DNA of 64,000 nucleotides from Pseudomonas sp. B21-015 (GCF_024749285.1 NZ_CP087196.1:5084001-5148000); one strand, 5' to 3'. Counted from the first letter of the stretch, positions 1-10,238 are shown. Made by a program: numbers and translations. The notes: generated by a model not told the origin, from the letters alone.

Positions 1-503
1 CAGCCGCCAGCAGCCTGGGCAAGTTCTACAGCGAAGAAGAATTCAGCCTGCATGGTCTGGTCCATCTGAAAGGCCCGATCCTGGAAATCGGTCGCACCTG
101 CGTCGACCCGGCCTACCGCAACGGCGGCACCATCGCCGTGCTCTGGGGTGAACTGGCCGAAGTGCTGAACCAGGGCGGTTACAGCTATTTGATGGGGTGC
201 GCGAGCATTCCGATGCAGGACGGCGGCATTCAGGCTCACGCGATCATGCAGCGTCTGCGCGAACGCTACCTGTGCACCGAACACCTGCGGGCCGAGCCGA
301 AGAAACCGTTGCCGACACTGGATATCCCGTCCAACGTCATCGCCGAAATGCCGCCGCTGCTCAAGGCCTACATGCGCCTGGGCGCGAAAATCTGCGGCGA
401 GCCGTGCTGGGACGAAGACTTCCAGGTGGCCGACGTGTTCATCCTGCTCAAGCGCGACGAGCTCTGCCCGCGCTACGCCAAGCACTTCAAGGCGGCTGTG
501 TAA
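1..503 (+). CDS. olsB: OlsB-like L-ornithine N-alpha-acyltransferase, 3' part
   Basis: The reading frame is open from the window edge, so the start lies outside. The visible ~166 residues match the C-terminal half of the hemolysin-like GNAT family that transfers a 3-hydroxyacyl group from acyl-ACP to ornithine, the first step of ornithine-lipid synthesis. Recognisable segments are [16 protein letters not shown] (acyl-donor binding region) and the family tail around [15 protein letters not shown]. The stop codon TAA overlaps the ATG of the next gene by one base (TAATG), so both genes are translationally coupled. These lipids replace phospholipids in many pseudomonads when phosphate is low; no Pho box can be seen because the promoter lies upstream of the window. 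Confidence 0.88.
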   Translation, partial: AASSLGKFYSEEEFSLHGLVHLKGPILEIGRTCVDPAYRNGGTIAVLWGELAEVLNQGGYSYLMGCASIPMQDGGIQAHAIMQRLRERYLCTEHLRAEPKKPLPTLDIPSNVIAEMPPLLKAYMRLGAKICGEPCWDEDFQVADVFILLKRDELCPRYAKHFKAAV

Positions 504-1297
504 TGAGCCGCTTGCGGGTGTACGCGCGAATTGCGCGAGTGCTTTTGGTGGTGGCCCTGGGCTTGAGCATGGCCGGCGTGTTCGGGCTGTTCGAGCGACT
601 GGGGGTTGCCCATTCGATGGTCCGTCGCCAGCGCTGGTCGCGGTTTTTCATGGCACGGCTGAGCAATGCCTTGCCCTTTCGTGTGACCGTGCATGGTCAA
701 TTGCCGAAGGCGCCGATGCTGTGGGTCAGCAATCATGTGTCCTGGACCGACATTCCGCTGCTGGGCATGCTCACGCCGCTGTCGTTCCTGTCCAAGGCCG
801 AAGTGCGTACCTGGCCGGTGGCGGGCTGGTTGGCGGCCAAGGCCGGCAGCCTGTTCATTCGCCGTGGTTCAGGCGACAGTCAGTTGATCCGCAAACAAAT
901 GACCCGTCATCTGGAACAGGAACATCCGCTGCTGATGTTCCCGGAAGGCACCACCACCGATGGCCGCTCGCTGCGTACGTTTCATGGGCGTTTGCTGTCC
1001 GCGGCGATCGATTCCGAAGTGGCGCTGCAGCCGGTGGCGATTCGTTATCTGCGCAATGGCGAGCTCGATGCCCTGGCACCGTTCATTGGCGATGATGATT
1101 TGCTGTCGCACCTGATGCGTTTGTTCGCCAATGATCGAGGCGAGGTGGAGATTCACCTGCTCAAACCGATCGAATGCCAGGACCGGGAGCGCGCGGCGCT
1201 GGCGTTCGAAGCGCAGCAGGCGGTGCAGAGCGCGTTGTTTGGTGAAATCGCGAAACCTGCCGAGCCACGGCGTGCCGGCGAACTGATCGCTGCCTGA
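503..1297 (+). CDS. olsA: OlsA lyso-ornithine lipid O-acyltransferase
   Basis: 264-residue PlsC-family membrane acyltransferase that esterifies lyso-ornithine lipid to give ornithine lipid. It has an N-terminal hydrophobic segment (about residues 11-32), then the acyltransferase HX4D motif in SNHVSWTDIPLL and the substrate-binding FPEGTT block. I chose the ATG overlapping the olsB stop over an upstream start in the same frame because the longer form would overlap most of olsB and lacks family similarity. Position directly behind olsB makes the substrate assignment (ornithine lipid rather than phosphatidic acid) likely, though a generic 1-acyl-glycerol-3-phosphate acyltransferase cannot be excluded from the sequence alone. 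Confidence 0.87.
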   Translation: MSRLRVYARIARVLLVVALGLSMAGVFGLFERLGVAHSMVRRQRWSRFFMARLSNALPFRVTVHGQLPKAPMLWVSNHVSWTDIPLLGMLTPLSFLSKAEVRTWPVAGWLAAKAGSLFIRRGSGDSQLIRKQMTRHLEQEHPLLMFPEGTTTDGRSLRTFHGRLLSAAIDSEVALQPVAIRYLRNGELDALAPFIGDDDLLSHLMRLFANDRGEVEIHLLKPIECQDRERAALAFEAQQAVQSALFGEIAKPAEPRRAGELIAA

Positions 1298-1300
1298 TAG

Positions 1301-1377
1301 AAAAAGATCGCAGCCTTCGGCAGCTCCTACATTGGAATGATGCCCCCTGTAGGAGCTGCCGAAGGCTGCGATCTTTT
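1301..1377. repeat. REP pair, family A (GATCGCAGCCTTCGGCAGCTCC)
   Basis: Two inverted copies of AAGATCGCAGCCTTCGGCAG CTCCTAC separated by about 18 bases, lying between convergent olsA and acpH. The same unit recurs at 4759-4838 and in degenerate form at 32835-32865 and 51369-51384. It has the form of a Pseudomonas REP doublet and could also fold as a transcript-end hairpin for both neighbours. Confidence 0.9.
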
Positions 1378-1388
1378 GATCCTGCTGG

Positions 1389-1961
1389 CTACACTCGTCG
1401 CGCTACAAAGTCCTGCAACTCGGGATAGAACAATCGGAAATCCTCGCTCAACGGTTCATACAACGCCCGTAATTCCTGCATCGCAGCGGCCAGTTCCTCC
1501 GGCCGGGTCAGCCTGCGTGATATCCCGCGCAGCACCTGCTCCAGCACCTCGAACTCCTGATAAGCCCCCAACCAGTCATTGGCCACCATGTGCGGCGCAA
1601 TCTTCGCCAGGCGCTCCGGCAATTGCGACTCGGTGGACAGCACCCTGTACACGTCCGACGTGAACTGCTCCAGTGGCTGATCCGAATAAAGCGTCCAGTC
1701 CCGCGCCAGGCAATGATCGAAAAACACATCGAGCACGATCCCGGCGTAACGCCGGCGCGTGATGGAAAACCGCGACAAGGCGATATCCACCAGCGGATGG
1801 CGATCGGTAAACACGTCAATGCTGCGGTGCAACTGGATGGCCGCTTCAATCTCCGGATCGAACTGCCCCTGCAGCCGTCCTTTGACGAAATCGCCATACA
1901 AACTGCCGAGCAGTTGACCGGGGCGCTGGCCACCGAGGTGCAGATGTGCGAGATAGTTCAT
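1389..1961 (-). CDS. acpH: Acyl carrier protein phosphodiesterase (AcpH)
   Basis: 190-residue protein, the usual AcpH length. It removes the 4'-phosphopantetheine arm from holo-ACP. The N-terminus MNYLAHLHL and the following GSLYGDFVKG and LHRSIDVFTDRHP blocks are hallmarks of the family, which has an HD-like metal-dependent fold; conserved His and Asp residues in HRSID and FDHC are plausible metal ligands. It stands alone, convergent with olsA and divergent from the arsR-type gene at 2116. The upstream 150 bases are shared with that regulator's promoter region. Confidence 0.9.
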   Translation of the reverse strand: MNYLAHLHLGGQRPGQLLGSLYGDFVKGRLQGQFDPEIEAAIQLHRSIDVFTDRHPLVDIALSRFSITRRRYAGIVLDVFFDHCLARDWTLYSDQPLEQFTSDVYRVLSTESQLPERLAKIAPHMVANDWLGAYQEFEVLEQVLRGISRRLTRPEELAAAMQELRALYEPLSEDFRLFYPELQDFVARRV

Positions 1962-2001
1962 GGGCGCAGCTTAACACTGCGTCATCCATATCGTTATAAC
2001 T

Positions 2002-2091
2002 CGATATACCGATTTACGCGGTCATCAGACCAAAATCATATTGGTATATCGCGAAGTACCGATTTAAAGTTCGCCTCATCGCGATATAGCG
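2002..2091 (+). promoter_or_regulatory. Repeat-rich promoter region before the ArsR-type regulator
   Basis: The region holds CGATATACC (2002-2010) and its exact inverse GGTATATCG (2043-2051), a direct repeat TACCGATTTA at 2007-2016 and 2057-2066 exactly 50 bases apart, and a further CGATATA at 2082-2088. Such AT-rich dyads are typical of ArsR/SmtB-type operators, so autoregulation by the downstream gene is a reasonable inference. Binding by the regulator is not shown by the sequence. Confidence 0.5.
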
Positions 2092-2115
2092 TTTTACTCA
2101 TCACGAGCCCAAACC

Positions 2116-2418
2116 ATGACCCTCGACCTCGACGAAATAATAAAAGCCCTGGCACACCCAGTACGGCGAGACATCCTGCACTGGCTCAAAGACCCGACCG
2201 TCGAATTCCCCGACCAGTCCCACAGCAATGAGCACGGCGTCTGCGCCGGGCAGATCGATCAACGTTGCGGTTTGTCGCAGTCCACGGTGTCCGCACACCT
2301 GGCGACTCTGCAACGCGCCGGCTTGATCAGCAGCCGCAAAGTCGGCCAGTGGCATTTTTTCAAACGCAACGAGGAAACCATCCAGGAATTCCTCCGCACT
2401 TTCAGCAAAGAGCTCTGA
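2116..2418 (+). CDS. ArsR-family winged-helix transcriptional regulator
   Basis: 100-residue single-domain ArsR/SmtB-type repressor. The pattern IIKALAHPVRRDILHWL followed by the recognition helix LSQSTVSAHLATLQRAGL and a wing (ISSRKVGQWHFF) is typical. It lacks the CxC metal-binding motif of the ArsR metalloregulators; the only Cys residues, around CAGQIDQRCG, are not in the classical helix position, so a non-metal effector is likely. It lies 34 bases upstream of the MFS exporter gene in the same direction and probably controls it and perhaps xenB. Repeats in its promoter look like an operator. Confidence 0.88.
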   Translation: MTLDLDEIIKALAHPVRRDILHWLKDPTVEFPDQSHSNEHGVCAGQIDQRCGLSQSTVSAHLATLQRAGLISSRKVGQWHFFKRNEETIQEFLRTFSKEL

Positions 2419-2452
2419 CCCTTTACGTCAGTACGCCGATAAGGAATCAACA

Positions 2453-3619
2453 ATGCCCCTCTCGCTACTCATTCTGGCCTTGAGCGCCTTCGCCATCGGC
2501 ACCACCGAGTTCGTCATCATGGGTTTGCTGCCCGATGTGGCGGCGGACCTCGGCGTGTCGATCCCCGGCGCTGGCTGGCTGGTGACCGGTTACGCCCTGG
2601 GCGTAGCCATCGGTGCGCCGTTCATGGCACTGGCCACCGCCAGACTGCCGCGCAAGGCCGCTTTGGTAGCATTGATGGGCATCTTCATCATCGGCAACCT
2701 GCTCTGCGCCCTGGCCAGTGACTACAACGTTTTGATGTTTGCCCGCGTGGTCACCGCGCTGTGTCATGGCGCCTTCTTCGGCATCGGTTCGGTGGTGGCG
2801 GCAGGTCTGGTACCGGCCAACAAACGTGCGTCGGCCGTGGCTTTGATGTTCACCGGCCTGACCCTGGCCAACGTCCTCGGCGTGCCGCTGGGCACCGCGC
2901 TCGGTCAGGAAGCCGGCTGGCGTTCGACCTTCTGGGCGGTGACCGTGATCGGTGTGATTGCGCTGATCGGCCTGATCCGCTTCCTGCCGGCCAGGCGCGA
3001 TGAAGAAAAACTCGACATGCGCGCCGAACTGCGCGCTCTCAAGGGCGCTGGCATCTGGTTGTCGTTGAGCATGACTGCGTTATTCGCCGCCTCGGTCTTC
3101 ACCTTGTTCACCTATGTCGCCCCTCTGTTGGGCGAGGTCACCGGAGTCTCGCCACGCGGCGTGACCTGGACCTTGATGCTCATCGGCTTGGGCTTGACGG
3201 TCGGCAACATCATCGGCGGCAAGCTGGCAGACAAAAGCATGGCGGCGACGCTGATCGGTGTGTTCATCACCATGGCGGTCGTGTCCACCGTGCTGACCTG
3301 GACCAGCATTGCCGTGATCCCGACCGAAATCACCCTGTTCCTCTGGGCCACCGCGTGCTTCGCCGCCGTACCCGCCCTGCAAGTGAACGTTGTGACCTAC
3401 GGCAAGGCGGCACCGAACCTGGTATCGACCCTGAACATCGGCGCTTTCAACGTCGGCAACGCGCTCGGTGCCTGGGTCGGCGGCAGCGTCATCGCCCACG
3501 GCTTCGGTCTCACCAGCGTGCCGCTCGCGGCAGCGGCACTGGCGGTACTCGCCCTGCTCGTGACCCTGATTACTTTCCGTCAGAGCGGTAATCCCGAACT
3601 GGCCCCTGCTACTAACTGA
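2453..3619 (+). CDS. MFS transporter, DHA1/AraJ-like
   Basis: 388-residue inner-membrane transporter with about 12 hydrophobic segments. The start LSAFAIGTTEFVIMGLLPDV is characteristic of the AraJ/YdhP/PbuE-type DHA1 branch, which exports sugars, purine ribonucleosides or drugs by proton antiport. The substrate cannot be read from the sequence. An AAGGA ribosome site precedes the ATG. The arrangement ArsR regulator, exporter and ene-reductase in one direction with short gaps suggests one unit for sensing, exporting and reducing a reactive electrophilic compound; that is an inference from gene order. Confidence 0.88.
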   Translation: MPLSLLILALSAFAIGTTEFVIMGLLPDVAADLGVSIPGAGWLVTGYALGVAIGAPFMALATARLPRKAALVALMGIFIIGNLLCALASDYNVLMFARVVTALCHGAFFGIGSVVAAGLVPANKRASAVALMFTGLTLANVLGVPLGTALGQEAGWRSTFWAVTVIGVIALIGLIRFLPARRDEEKLDMRAELRALKGAGIWLSLSMTALFAASVFTLFTYVAPLLGEVTGVSPRGVTWTLMLIGLGLTVGNIIGGKLADKSMAATLIGVFITMAVVSTVLTWTSIAVIPTEITLFLWATACFAAVPALQVNVVTYGKAAPNLVSTLNIGAFNVGNALGAWVGGSVIAHGFGLTSVPLAAAALAVLALLVTLITFRQSGNPELAPATN

Positions 3620-3641
3620 TACCTCACGAGGGTTGTATTAA

Positions 3642-4691
3642 ATGACGACTATTTTCGATCCGATCAAACTGGGCGACCTCGAGTTGGCCAACCGCATCAT
3701 CATGGCACCGCTGACCCGCTGCCGCGCCGACGAAGGCCGTGTGCCGAACGCGCTGATGGCCGAGTACTACGTGCAACGCGCCTCTGCCGGCCTGATCCTC
3801 AGCGAAGCTACGTCGGTCACGCCGATAGGCGTGGGCTACCCGGACACTCCCGGTATCTGGTCCAATGACCAGGTACGCGGCTGGAGCAACGTGACCAAAG
3901 CAATCCACGGCGCTGGCGGCAAAATCTTCCTGCAACTGTGGCATGTGGGTCGGATTTCCCACCCCTTGTACCTGAACGGCGAAGCACCGGTCGCGCCGAG
4001 TGCCATCCAGCCCAAGGGCCATGTCAGCCTGGTTCGCCCATTGGCCGACTTCCCAACGCCGCGTGCCCTGGAAACCGCTGAAATCGCCGACATCGTCGAT
4101 GCTTACCGCGTGGGTGCCGAGAACGCCAAGGCTGCCGGTTTCGACGGTGTGGAAATCCACGGCGCCAACGGTTACCTGCTCGACCAGTTCCTGCAAAGCA
4201 GCACCAACCAGCGCACCGACAACTACGGCGGCTCCCTGGAAAACCGTGCGCGCCTGTTGCTGGAAGTGACCGATGCCGCCATCGAAATCTGGGGCGCGGG
4301 CCGCGTGGGTGTGCACCTGTCACCACGTGCCGATCTCCATGACATGGGCGACGAAAACCTGTCCGAGACGTTCACCTACGTCGCTCGCGAATTGGGCAAA
4401 CGTGGTATCGCCTTCATCTGCTCGCGCGAGAAAGAAGCCGGCGACAGCCTCGGCCCACAACTGAAGGAAGCCTTCGGCGGCCCGTACATCGCCAACGAAC
4501 GCTTCACCAAGGACAGCGCCAACGAGTGGCTGGCCAGCGGCAAGGCTGATGCGGTGGCGTTCGGTGTACCGTTTATCGCCAACCCGGATCTGCCGGCGCG
4601 TCTGAAGGCCGATGCGCCGCTGAACGAGGCGCGTCCTGAGTCGTTCTACGGTAAAGGCCCGGTCGGTTATATCGATTATCCGGCGTTGTAA
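3642..4691 (+). CDS. xenB: Old Yellow Enzyme family alkene/xenobiotic reductase XenB
   Basis: 349-residue FMN TIM-barrel enzyme of the OYE/NemA family, near-identical in length and motifs to Pseudomonas xenobiotic reductase B. It reduces activated alkenes, nitroaromatics and nitrate esters with NADPH. Visible motifs include the FMN-contacting MAPLTRCRA at the N-terminus, the active-site LWHVGRISHP, the substrate-pocket GFDGVEIHGANGYLLDQFL and NYGGSLENRARLLLEV. The gene begins 22 bases after the MFS stop, and a strong terminator follows it, so it ends the ArsR-MFS-XenB unit. Confidence 0.92.
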   Translation: MTTIFDPIKLGDLELANRIIMAPLTRCRADEGRVPNALMAEYYVQRASAGLILSEATSVTPIGVGYPDTPGIWSNDQVRGWSNVTKAIHGAGGKIFLQLWHVGRISHPLYLNGEAPVAPSAIQPKGHVSLVRPLADFPTPRALETAEIADIVDAYRVGAENAKAAGFDGVEIHGANGYLLDQFLQSSTNQRTDNYGGSLENRARLLLEVTDAAIEIWGAGRVGVHLSPRADLHDMGDENLSETFTYVARELGKRGIAFICSREKEAGDSLGPQLKEAFGGPYIANERFTKDSANEWLASGKADAVAFGVPFIANPDLPARLKADAPLNEARPESFYGKGPVGYIDYPAL

Positions 4692-4708
4692 GTTTCAACT
4701 ATTGAAAT

Positions 4709-4744
4709 GAAAAGCCCCGACTCGAAAGAGCCGGGGCTTTTGCG
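4709..4744 (+). terminator. Intrinsic terminator after xenB
   Basis: AAAAGCCCCG-loop-CGGGGCTTTT hairpin with a short U tract 18 bases after the xenB stop. Confidence 0.88.
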
Positions 4745-4758
4745 TATGGATAGAAGAA

Positions 4759-4838
4759 CAAAAGATCGCAGCCTTCGGCAGCTCCTACCTTGGAATGGCA
4801 TACACCTTGTGGGAGCTGCCGAAGGCTGCGATCTTTTC
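4759..4838. repeat. REP pair, family A
   Basis: Second full copy of the inverted GATCGCAGCCTTCGGCAGCT doublet seen at 1301-1377, here between xenB and the convergent emhR. The central loop differs while both arms are conserved, as expected for REP doublets. Confidence 0.9.
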
Positions 4839-5016
4839 AGTCGCTCACACTCATTCACACACTCGACACAAAATCCCTACAAAATACGTAGTTCGCTATG
4901 TATCAACCCGAGTCGCAGACGTATATAAAAGCATCCCATTGCAATGAGGCGAGCGAACAGGGTTCTTCACTGGCGCCCGTCCATTTACACAACCTGATCC
5001 AATTACGCATTTTGTT

Positions 5017-5649
5017 TCATTTGCGCAGGCTGGGACTCAAGCGCAGCATATCCAACCCTGTATCGACCCATCGCTCGGCTTCGGTGTGCAGCTGAAAACT
5101 GTCGGGAGCCAACAGCCACTGATACAGGATGCCATCGATGTACGCATGCAGGCTGATGGCCGCGCGGGCAGCGTCGAGATCTTCCGGCAATTGCCCGCGT
5201 TTCATCGCATTACTCAGGGCCAGAGCGATTCGCACATTGCAATCGAGACTGACCGTTCGGCGCTGCTGGCGCAGGTCGCACATTTCATCGGTGAATTCGC
5301 ACTTATGAAACAGAATCTCGTTGATGCGTCGGGTTTTCGGGTCCAGTGCAACTTGATGAAACAAATGAATCAGCAGCTTGCGCATGCAGCCCAGCGGATC
5401 AAGTTCCTCTTCGCTTTCGCTGGCCTTGGCCATTTCCTCCAGCGGCTCATGCAAGGTATCAAGCATCGCCTGCACCAGATCCGCCTTGTTATTGAAATGC
5501 CAGTAGATGGCTCCACGAGTCACACCGGCCAGGGCAGCGATATCCGCCAGCGTCGTGCGTGCCACGCCCCGCTCATAAAAGGCTTTTTCCGCCGCTTCGA
5601 GTATCTGGCTTCGGGTTTCTTGAGCTTCCTCTTTGGTACGACGGACCAT
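5017..5649 (-). CDS. emhR: TetR-family efflux repressor EmhR/TtgR
   Basis: 210-residue TetR/AcrR-type repressor. The N-terminal HTH (about residues 10-55) reads [17 protein letters not shown] then [20 protein letters not shown], matching TtgR, EmhR and AcrR. The C-terminal part is the ligand pocket that binds plant antimicrobials, antibiotics and solvents in this family. It is divergent from the emhABC operon across 267 bases that contain a TtgR-type operator. Autoregulation and repression of the pump are therefore expected. Confidence 0.9.
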   Translation of the reverse strand: MVRRTKEEAQETRSQILEAAEKAFYERGVARTTLADIAALAGVTRGAIYWHFNNKADLVQAMLDTLHEPLEEMAKASESEEELDPLGCMRKLLIHLFHQVALDPKTRRINEILFHKCEFTDEMCDLRQQRRTVSLDCNVRIALALSNAMKRGQLPEDLDAARAAISLHAYIDGILYQWLLAPDSFQLHTEAERWVDTGLDMLRLSPSLRK

Positions 5650-5797
5650 GGCAGTAAAACCTCAATCAGGGGTGCTTCAGCGATGTCTGAATATCTGCTG
5701 AATAAAAGTGGGGCGAGCGCTCTCGGGCTTCGTCTCCGGCCTACAATTCAAACCTTTGAACGGCTTTTGTAACTGTGTGGGTACGCCGCCAAGGCCC

Positions 5798-5836
5798 TTT
5801 ACAAACAACCATGAACGTAAGTATATTCATTAGCAA
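5798..5836 (+). promoter_or_regulatory. TtgR/EmhR operator overlapping the emhABC promoter
   Basis: The stretch beginning TTTACAAACAACCATGAACG and continuing GTAAGTATATTCATTAGCA closely follows the operator known upstream of ttgABC in Pseudomonas putida. It lies about 80 bases before the emhA ATG. The identification rests on recalled similarity. Confidence 0.75.
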
Positions 5837-5916
5837 GCTACTTATCCACCCGGTAAAAATTTTTTACCCTTCCACCTTTCTTGTGCGCAATGTGCGCGCC
5901 TGACCCGAGGATCTTC

Positions 5917-7073
5917 ATGCAATTCAAGCCAGCTGTTACCGCTCTGGTTACTGCCCTCGCCCTGGCATCGCTGCTCAGCGGATGTAAAAAGGAAGAAGCG
6001 GCACCAGCCGCACCCCCCCTCAGGTCGGCGTCGTAACCCTGCAACCTCAAGCCTTCACCCTGACGTCCGAACTTCCGGGGCGCACCAGTGCGTTCCGCAT
6101 TGCCGAAGTTCGCCCACAGGTCAACGGCATCATTCTCAAACGACTGTTCAAGGAAGGCGGCGACGTCAAGGCCGGTCAGCAGCTCTATCAGATCGACCCG
6201 TCGGTCTATGACGCGACCCTGAAAAGCGCCGAAGCCAACCTGCGTTCGACCAAGTCGATCTCGGATCGCTACAAACAACTGGTCGACGAACAGGCCGTCA
6301 GCCGTCAGGAGTACGACACGGCGCTGGCCAACCGCCTGCAATCGGAAGCATCCCTGCAAAGTGCCCAGATCAACGTGCGCTACACCAAGGTTTACGCACC
6401 GATCTCCGGTCGCATCGGCCGTTCGTCCGTGACCGAAGGCGCACTGGTCAGCAGCGGCCAGACCGACGCCATGGCCGTCATCCAGCAACTCGACCCGATC
6501 TACGTCGACGTGACTCAGTCCTCGGTGGAGCTGCTTGAGCTGCGTCGTGAACTGGAAAGCGGTCGTCTGCAAAAAGCCGGCGACAACGCCGCCGCGGTCA
6601 AGCTGACCCTGGAAGACGGCAGCCAGTACAAAGTGGACGGCAAGCTTGAGTTCTCCGAAGTCTCGGTTGACCAGACCACCGGTTCCGTGACCTTGCGCGC
6701 GGTGTTCCCGAACCCTGATCACACCCTGCTGCCGGGCATGTTCGTTCACGCCCAGTTGCAGGCTGGCGTGAACAGCGCCGCGATTCTGGCTCCGCAACAA
6801 GGCGTGACCCGTGACCTCAAAGGCACCCCGACCGCACTGGTCGTCGGTCCGGACAACAAGGTCGAACTGCGCCAGCTCAAGGCCAGCCGCACCGTCGGCA
6901 GCCAATGGCTGATTGAAGACGGTCTGAAGGCAGGCGATCGCCTGATTACCGAAGGGCTGCAATTCGTCAGACCTGGTGTCGTAGTCAAAGCCACTGAAGC
7001 GACTAACGTTGGCGCAAAGAGCCCGGCCCCCGCACAGGCAGCTAATACAGCTGTCGGCGGCAAAGGGGAGTAA
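5917..7073 (+). pseudogene. emhA: RND efflux periplasmic adaptor EmhA/TtgA, frameshifted
   Basis: The gene starts with a lipoprotein signal peptide ending in the lipobox LLSGC and is followed by KKEEAAPAAPP. The frame then breaks in a run of seven C at 6013-6019 and ends 13 codons later; adding one C restores the expected reading ...PPPQVGVVTLQPQAF and joins the rest of the protein in a single frame to 7073. The downstream part has the biotinyl-lipoyl and beta-barrel domains of MexA/AcrA/TtgA adaptors (YTKVYAPISGRIGRSSVTEG, LLPGMFVHAQLQAG). As written, only a 39-residue peptide would be made, and internal restarts would lack the export signal. The partner genes emhB and emhC are intact. It may be a true mutation, a homopolymer sequencing error, or slippage-based switching. 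Confidence 0.85.
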
Positions 7074-7076
7074 ACC

Positions 7077-10000
7077 ATGTCGAAATTTTTTATCGACCGT
7101 CCGATTTTCGCCTGGGTGATTGCCCTGGTGATCATGCTGGTCGGGGCTTTATCGATCCTCAAACTGCCGATCAACCAATACCCGAGCATTGCGCCTCCGG
7201 CCATTGCCATCTCTGTGACCTACCCAGGCGCGTCTGCACAAACCGTGCAGGACACTGTGGTGCAGGTGATCGAGCAACAGCTCAACGGTATCGACAATCT
7301 GCGTTATGTCTCGTCGGAAAGTAACTCCGACGGCAGCATGACCATTACCGCGACCTTCGAGCAAGGCACCAGCTCCGATACCGCGCAGGTTCAGGTCCAG
7401 AACAAACTGAACCTGGCCACCCCGCTGCTGCCGCAAGAAGTGCAGCAACAGGGCATCCGCGTGACCAAGTCGGTGAAGAACTTCCTGATGGTCATCGGCG
7501 TGGTATCGCGCGACGGCAGCATGACCAAGGACGACCTGTCCAACTACATCGTGTCGAACATGCAGGACCCGATCTCCCGCACCGCCGGTGTCGGTGACTT
7601 CCAGGTCTTCGGTGCCCAGTACGCGATGCGGATCTGGCTCGACCCGGCCAAGTTGAACAACTTCAACCTGACCCCGGTGGACGTGAAAACCGCCATCGCG
7701 GCGCAGAACGTCCAGGTCTCGTCCGGTCAACTCGGCGGCTTGCCCGCCCTGCCCGGCCAGCAACTGAACGCTACGATCATCGGCAAGACCCGTCTGCAGA
7801 CTGCCGAGCAATTCAAGGAAATCCTGCTCAAGGTCAACAAGGACGGCTCGCAGGTTCGTCTCAAAGACGTCGCCGAAGTAGGCCTGGGTGGCGAGAACTA
7901 CAGCGTCAGCGCCCAGTTCAATGGCAGCCCGGCTTCCGGTCTGGCAGTGAAACTGGCCAACGGTGCCAACGCCCTCGATACCGCCAAGGCCCTGCGCAAA
8001 ACCATCAACGACCTGAAGCCGTTCTTCCCGCAAGGGATGGAAGTGGTGTTCCCGTACGACACCACCCCGGTGGTGACCGAGTCGATCAAGGGTGTGGTTG
8101 AAACCCTGGTCGAAGCGATCGTGCTGGTGTTCCTGGTGATGTTCCTGTTCCTGCAGAACTTCCGCGCCACCGTCATCACCACGATGACCGTGCCGGTGGT
8201 ACTGCTGGGTACGTTCGGGATCCTCGCGGCATTCGGCTTCAGCATCAACACCCTGACCATGTTCGGTATGGTGCTGGCCATCGGCTTGCTGGTGGACGAT
8301 GCCATCGTCGTGGTGGAAAACGTCGAACGGGTCATGAGCGAAGAAGGCCTGTCACCCAAGGAGGCCACCAAGAAATCCATGGGGCAGATCCAGGGTGCGC
8401 TGGTCGGTATTGCCCTGGTGCTGTCGGCGGTACTGCTGCCGATGGCGTTCTTCAGCGGCTCCACCGGTGTGATCTACAAGCAGTTCTCGATCACCATCGT
8501 TTCGGCCATGGCCTTGTCGGTGATGGTTGCATTGATCTTCACCCCGGCGCTCTGCGCCACCATGCTCAAGGCGATTCCGAAAGGCGAGCACGGCATACCG
8601 AAACGCGGCTTCTTCGGCTGGTTCAACCGCAACTTCGACCGTGGCGTCAGAAGCTACGAGCGCGGCGTCGGCAACATGCTCGCGCACAAGGCTCCGTACC
8701 TGCTGGCGTACCTGATCATCGTGGTCGGCATGATCTGGCTGTTCACCCGCATTCCAACGGCGTTCCTGCCGGAAGAAGACCAGGGCGTACTGTTTGCCCA
8801 GGTGCAAACCCCGGCCGGTTCCAGCTCCCAGCGCACGCAAGTGGTCGTGGATGAAATGCGCGAGTTCCTGCTGCGTCCGAGCAAGGATGGCGGCGAAGGC
8901 GATGCGGTGGCCTCGGTGTTTACCGTGACCGGTTTCAACTTCGCCGGCCGTGGCCAGAGTTCGGGCATGGCGTTCATCATGCTCAAACCGTGGGACGAAC
9001 GTAACGCCGACAACAGCGTGTTCAAACTGGCGGCCCGTGCCCAACAGCACTTCTTCACCTTCCGCGACGCCATGGTGTTTGCCTTCGCGCCACCGGCGGT
9101 ACTGGAACTGGGTAACGCCACCGGTTTCGACGTATTCCTTCAGGACCGCGCCGGTATCGGTCACGAAAAGCTGATGGCGGCACGCAACCAGTTCCTCGGC
9201 ATGGCGGCGCAAAGCAAGGTCTTGTCGCAAGTCCGTCCGAACGGTCTGAACGACGAGCCGCAATACCAACTGGAAATCGACGATGAGAAGGCCAGCGCCC
9301 TGGGCGTGACCCTCACCGACATCAACAACACCCTGTCGATTGCCTTGGGTAGTAGCTATGTGAACGACTTCATCGACCGCGGTCGGGTGAAGAAGGTTTA
9401 CGTGCAAGGCCAGCCGGGTGCCCGCATGAGCCCTGAAGACGTCAAGAAGTGGTACGTGCGCAACAGCGCCGGCACCATGGTTCCGTTCTCGGCCTTCGCC
9501 AAGGGTGAGTGGATTTACGGTGCGCCGAAGCTGTCGCGTTACAACGGCGTAGAGGCGATGGAAATCCTCGGTGCCCCGGCCCCCGGTTATTCCACCGGTG
9601 AAGCCATGGCCGAAGTCGAAGCCCTGGCCAAGAAACTGCCGGCCGGTGTCGGTATTTCCTGGACCGGTCTGTCGTACGAGGAACGTCTGTCCGGCTCGCA
9701 AGCGCCAGCGCTGTACGCCTTGTCGCTGCTGATGGTGTTCCTGTGTCTGGCGGCGTTGTATGAAAGCTGGTCGATCCCGATCGCGGTCATGTTGGTCGTG
9801 CCGCTTGGGATCATCGGTGCGCTGATGGCGACCAGCCTGCGCGGCCTGTCCAACGACGTGTATTTCCAGGTGGGGCTGTTGACCACCATCGGTCTGGCGG
9901 CGAAAAACGCCATTCTGATCGTCGAGTTCGCCAAGGAACTGCATGAACAAGGGCGCAGCCTGCGCGATGCAGCGATCGAAGCCTGCCGGATGCGTCTGCG

Positions 10001-10238
10001 ACCGATCATCATGACCTCGCTCGCATTCGTGCTCGGCGTGGTACCGCTGGCCATTTCCACGGGCGCAGGTTCGGGTAGCCAACATGCGATCGGAACCGGG
10101 GTGATTGGCGGTATGCTCACGGCCACGATCCTGGCGATCTTCTGGGTTCCGTTGTTCTTCGTCACCGTGTCGTCCATGGGCCAGCGCAAAGTCGCCGACC
10201 AGGATGACGCCATTGAAACTTCTCAAGAGGCTGGCTAA
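7077..10238 (+). CDS. emhB: RND efflux inner-membrane transporter EmhB/TtgB
   Basis: 1053-residue HAE1-type RND proton antiporter, equal in length to MexB/TtgB. It begins [17 protein letters not shown] and has 12 expected membrane segments with two large periplasmic loops. The proton-relay Asp pair is visible in [16 protein letters not shown] in TM4, and motif [17 protein letters not shown] lies near the C-terminus. It exports hydrophobic antibiotics, dyes, solvents or aromatic hydrocarbons through the adaptor and EmhC. The ATG is 3 bases after the emhA stop, and the stop overlaps the emhC ATG by one base. Confidence 0.95.
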   Translation: MSKFFIDRPIFAWVIALVIMLVGALSILKLPINQYPSIAPPAIAISVTYPGASAQTVQDTVVQVIEQQLNGIDNLRYVSSESNSDGSMTITATFEQGTSSDTAQVQVQNKLNLATPLLPQEVQQQGIRVTKSVKNFLMVIGVVSRDGSMTKDDLSNYIVSNMQDPISRTAGVGDFQVFGAQYAMRIWLDPAKLNNFNLTPVDVKTAIAAQNVQVSSGQLGGLPALPGQQLNATIIGKTRLQTAEQFKEILLKVNKDGSQVRLKDVAEVGLGGENYSVSAQFNGSPASGLAVKLANGANALDTAKALRKTINDLKPFFPQGMEVVFPYDTTPVVTESIKGVVETLVEAIVLVFLVMFLFLQNFRATVITTMTVPVVLLGTFGILAAFGFSINTLTMFGMVLAIGLLVDDAIVVVENVERVMSEEGLSPKEATKKSMGQIQGALVGIALVLSAVLLPMAFFSGSTGVIYKQFSITIVSAMALSVMVALIFTPALCATMLKAIPKGEHGIPKRGFFGWFNRNFDRGVRSYERGVGNMLAHKAPYLLAYLIIVVGMIWLFTRIPTAFLPEEDQGVLFAQVQTPAGSSSQRTQVVVDEMREFLLRPSKDGGEGDAVASVFTVTGFNFAGRGQSSGMAFIMLKPWDERNADNSVFKLAARAQQHFFTFRDAMVFAFAPPAVLELGNATGFDVFLQDRAGIGHEKLMAARNQFLGMAAQSKVLSQVRPNGLNDEPQYQLEIDDEKASALGVTLTDINNTLSIALGSSYVNDFIDRGRVKKVYVQGQPGARMSPEDVKKWYVRNSAGTMVPFSAFAKGEWIYGAPKLSRYNGVEAMEILGAPAPGYSTGEAMAEVEALAKKLPAGVGISWTGLSYEERLSGSQAPALYALSLLMVFLCLAALYESWSIPIAVMLVVPLGIIGALMATSLRGLSNDVYFQVGLLTTIGLAAKNAILIVEFAKELHEQGRSLRDAAIEACRMRLRPIIMTSLAFVLGVVPLAISTGAGSGSQHAIGTGVIGGMLTATILAIFWVPLFFVTVSSMGQRKVADQDDAIETSQEAG

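Noticed and set aside
5838..6962. 374-codon antisense frame over emhA and its promoter
   Set aside because: Antisense to conserved adaptor sequence; no ribosome site and no homology.
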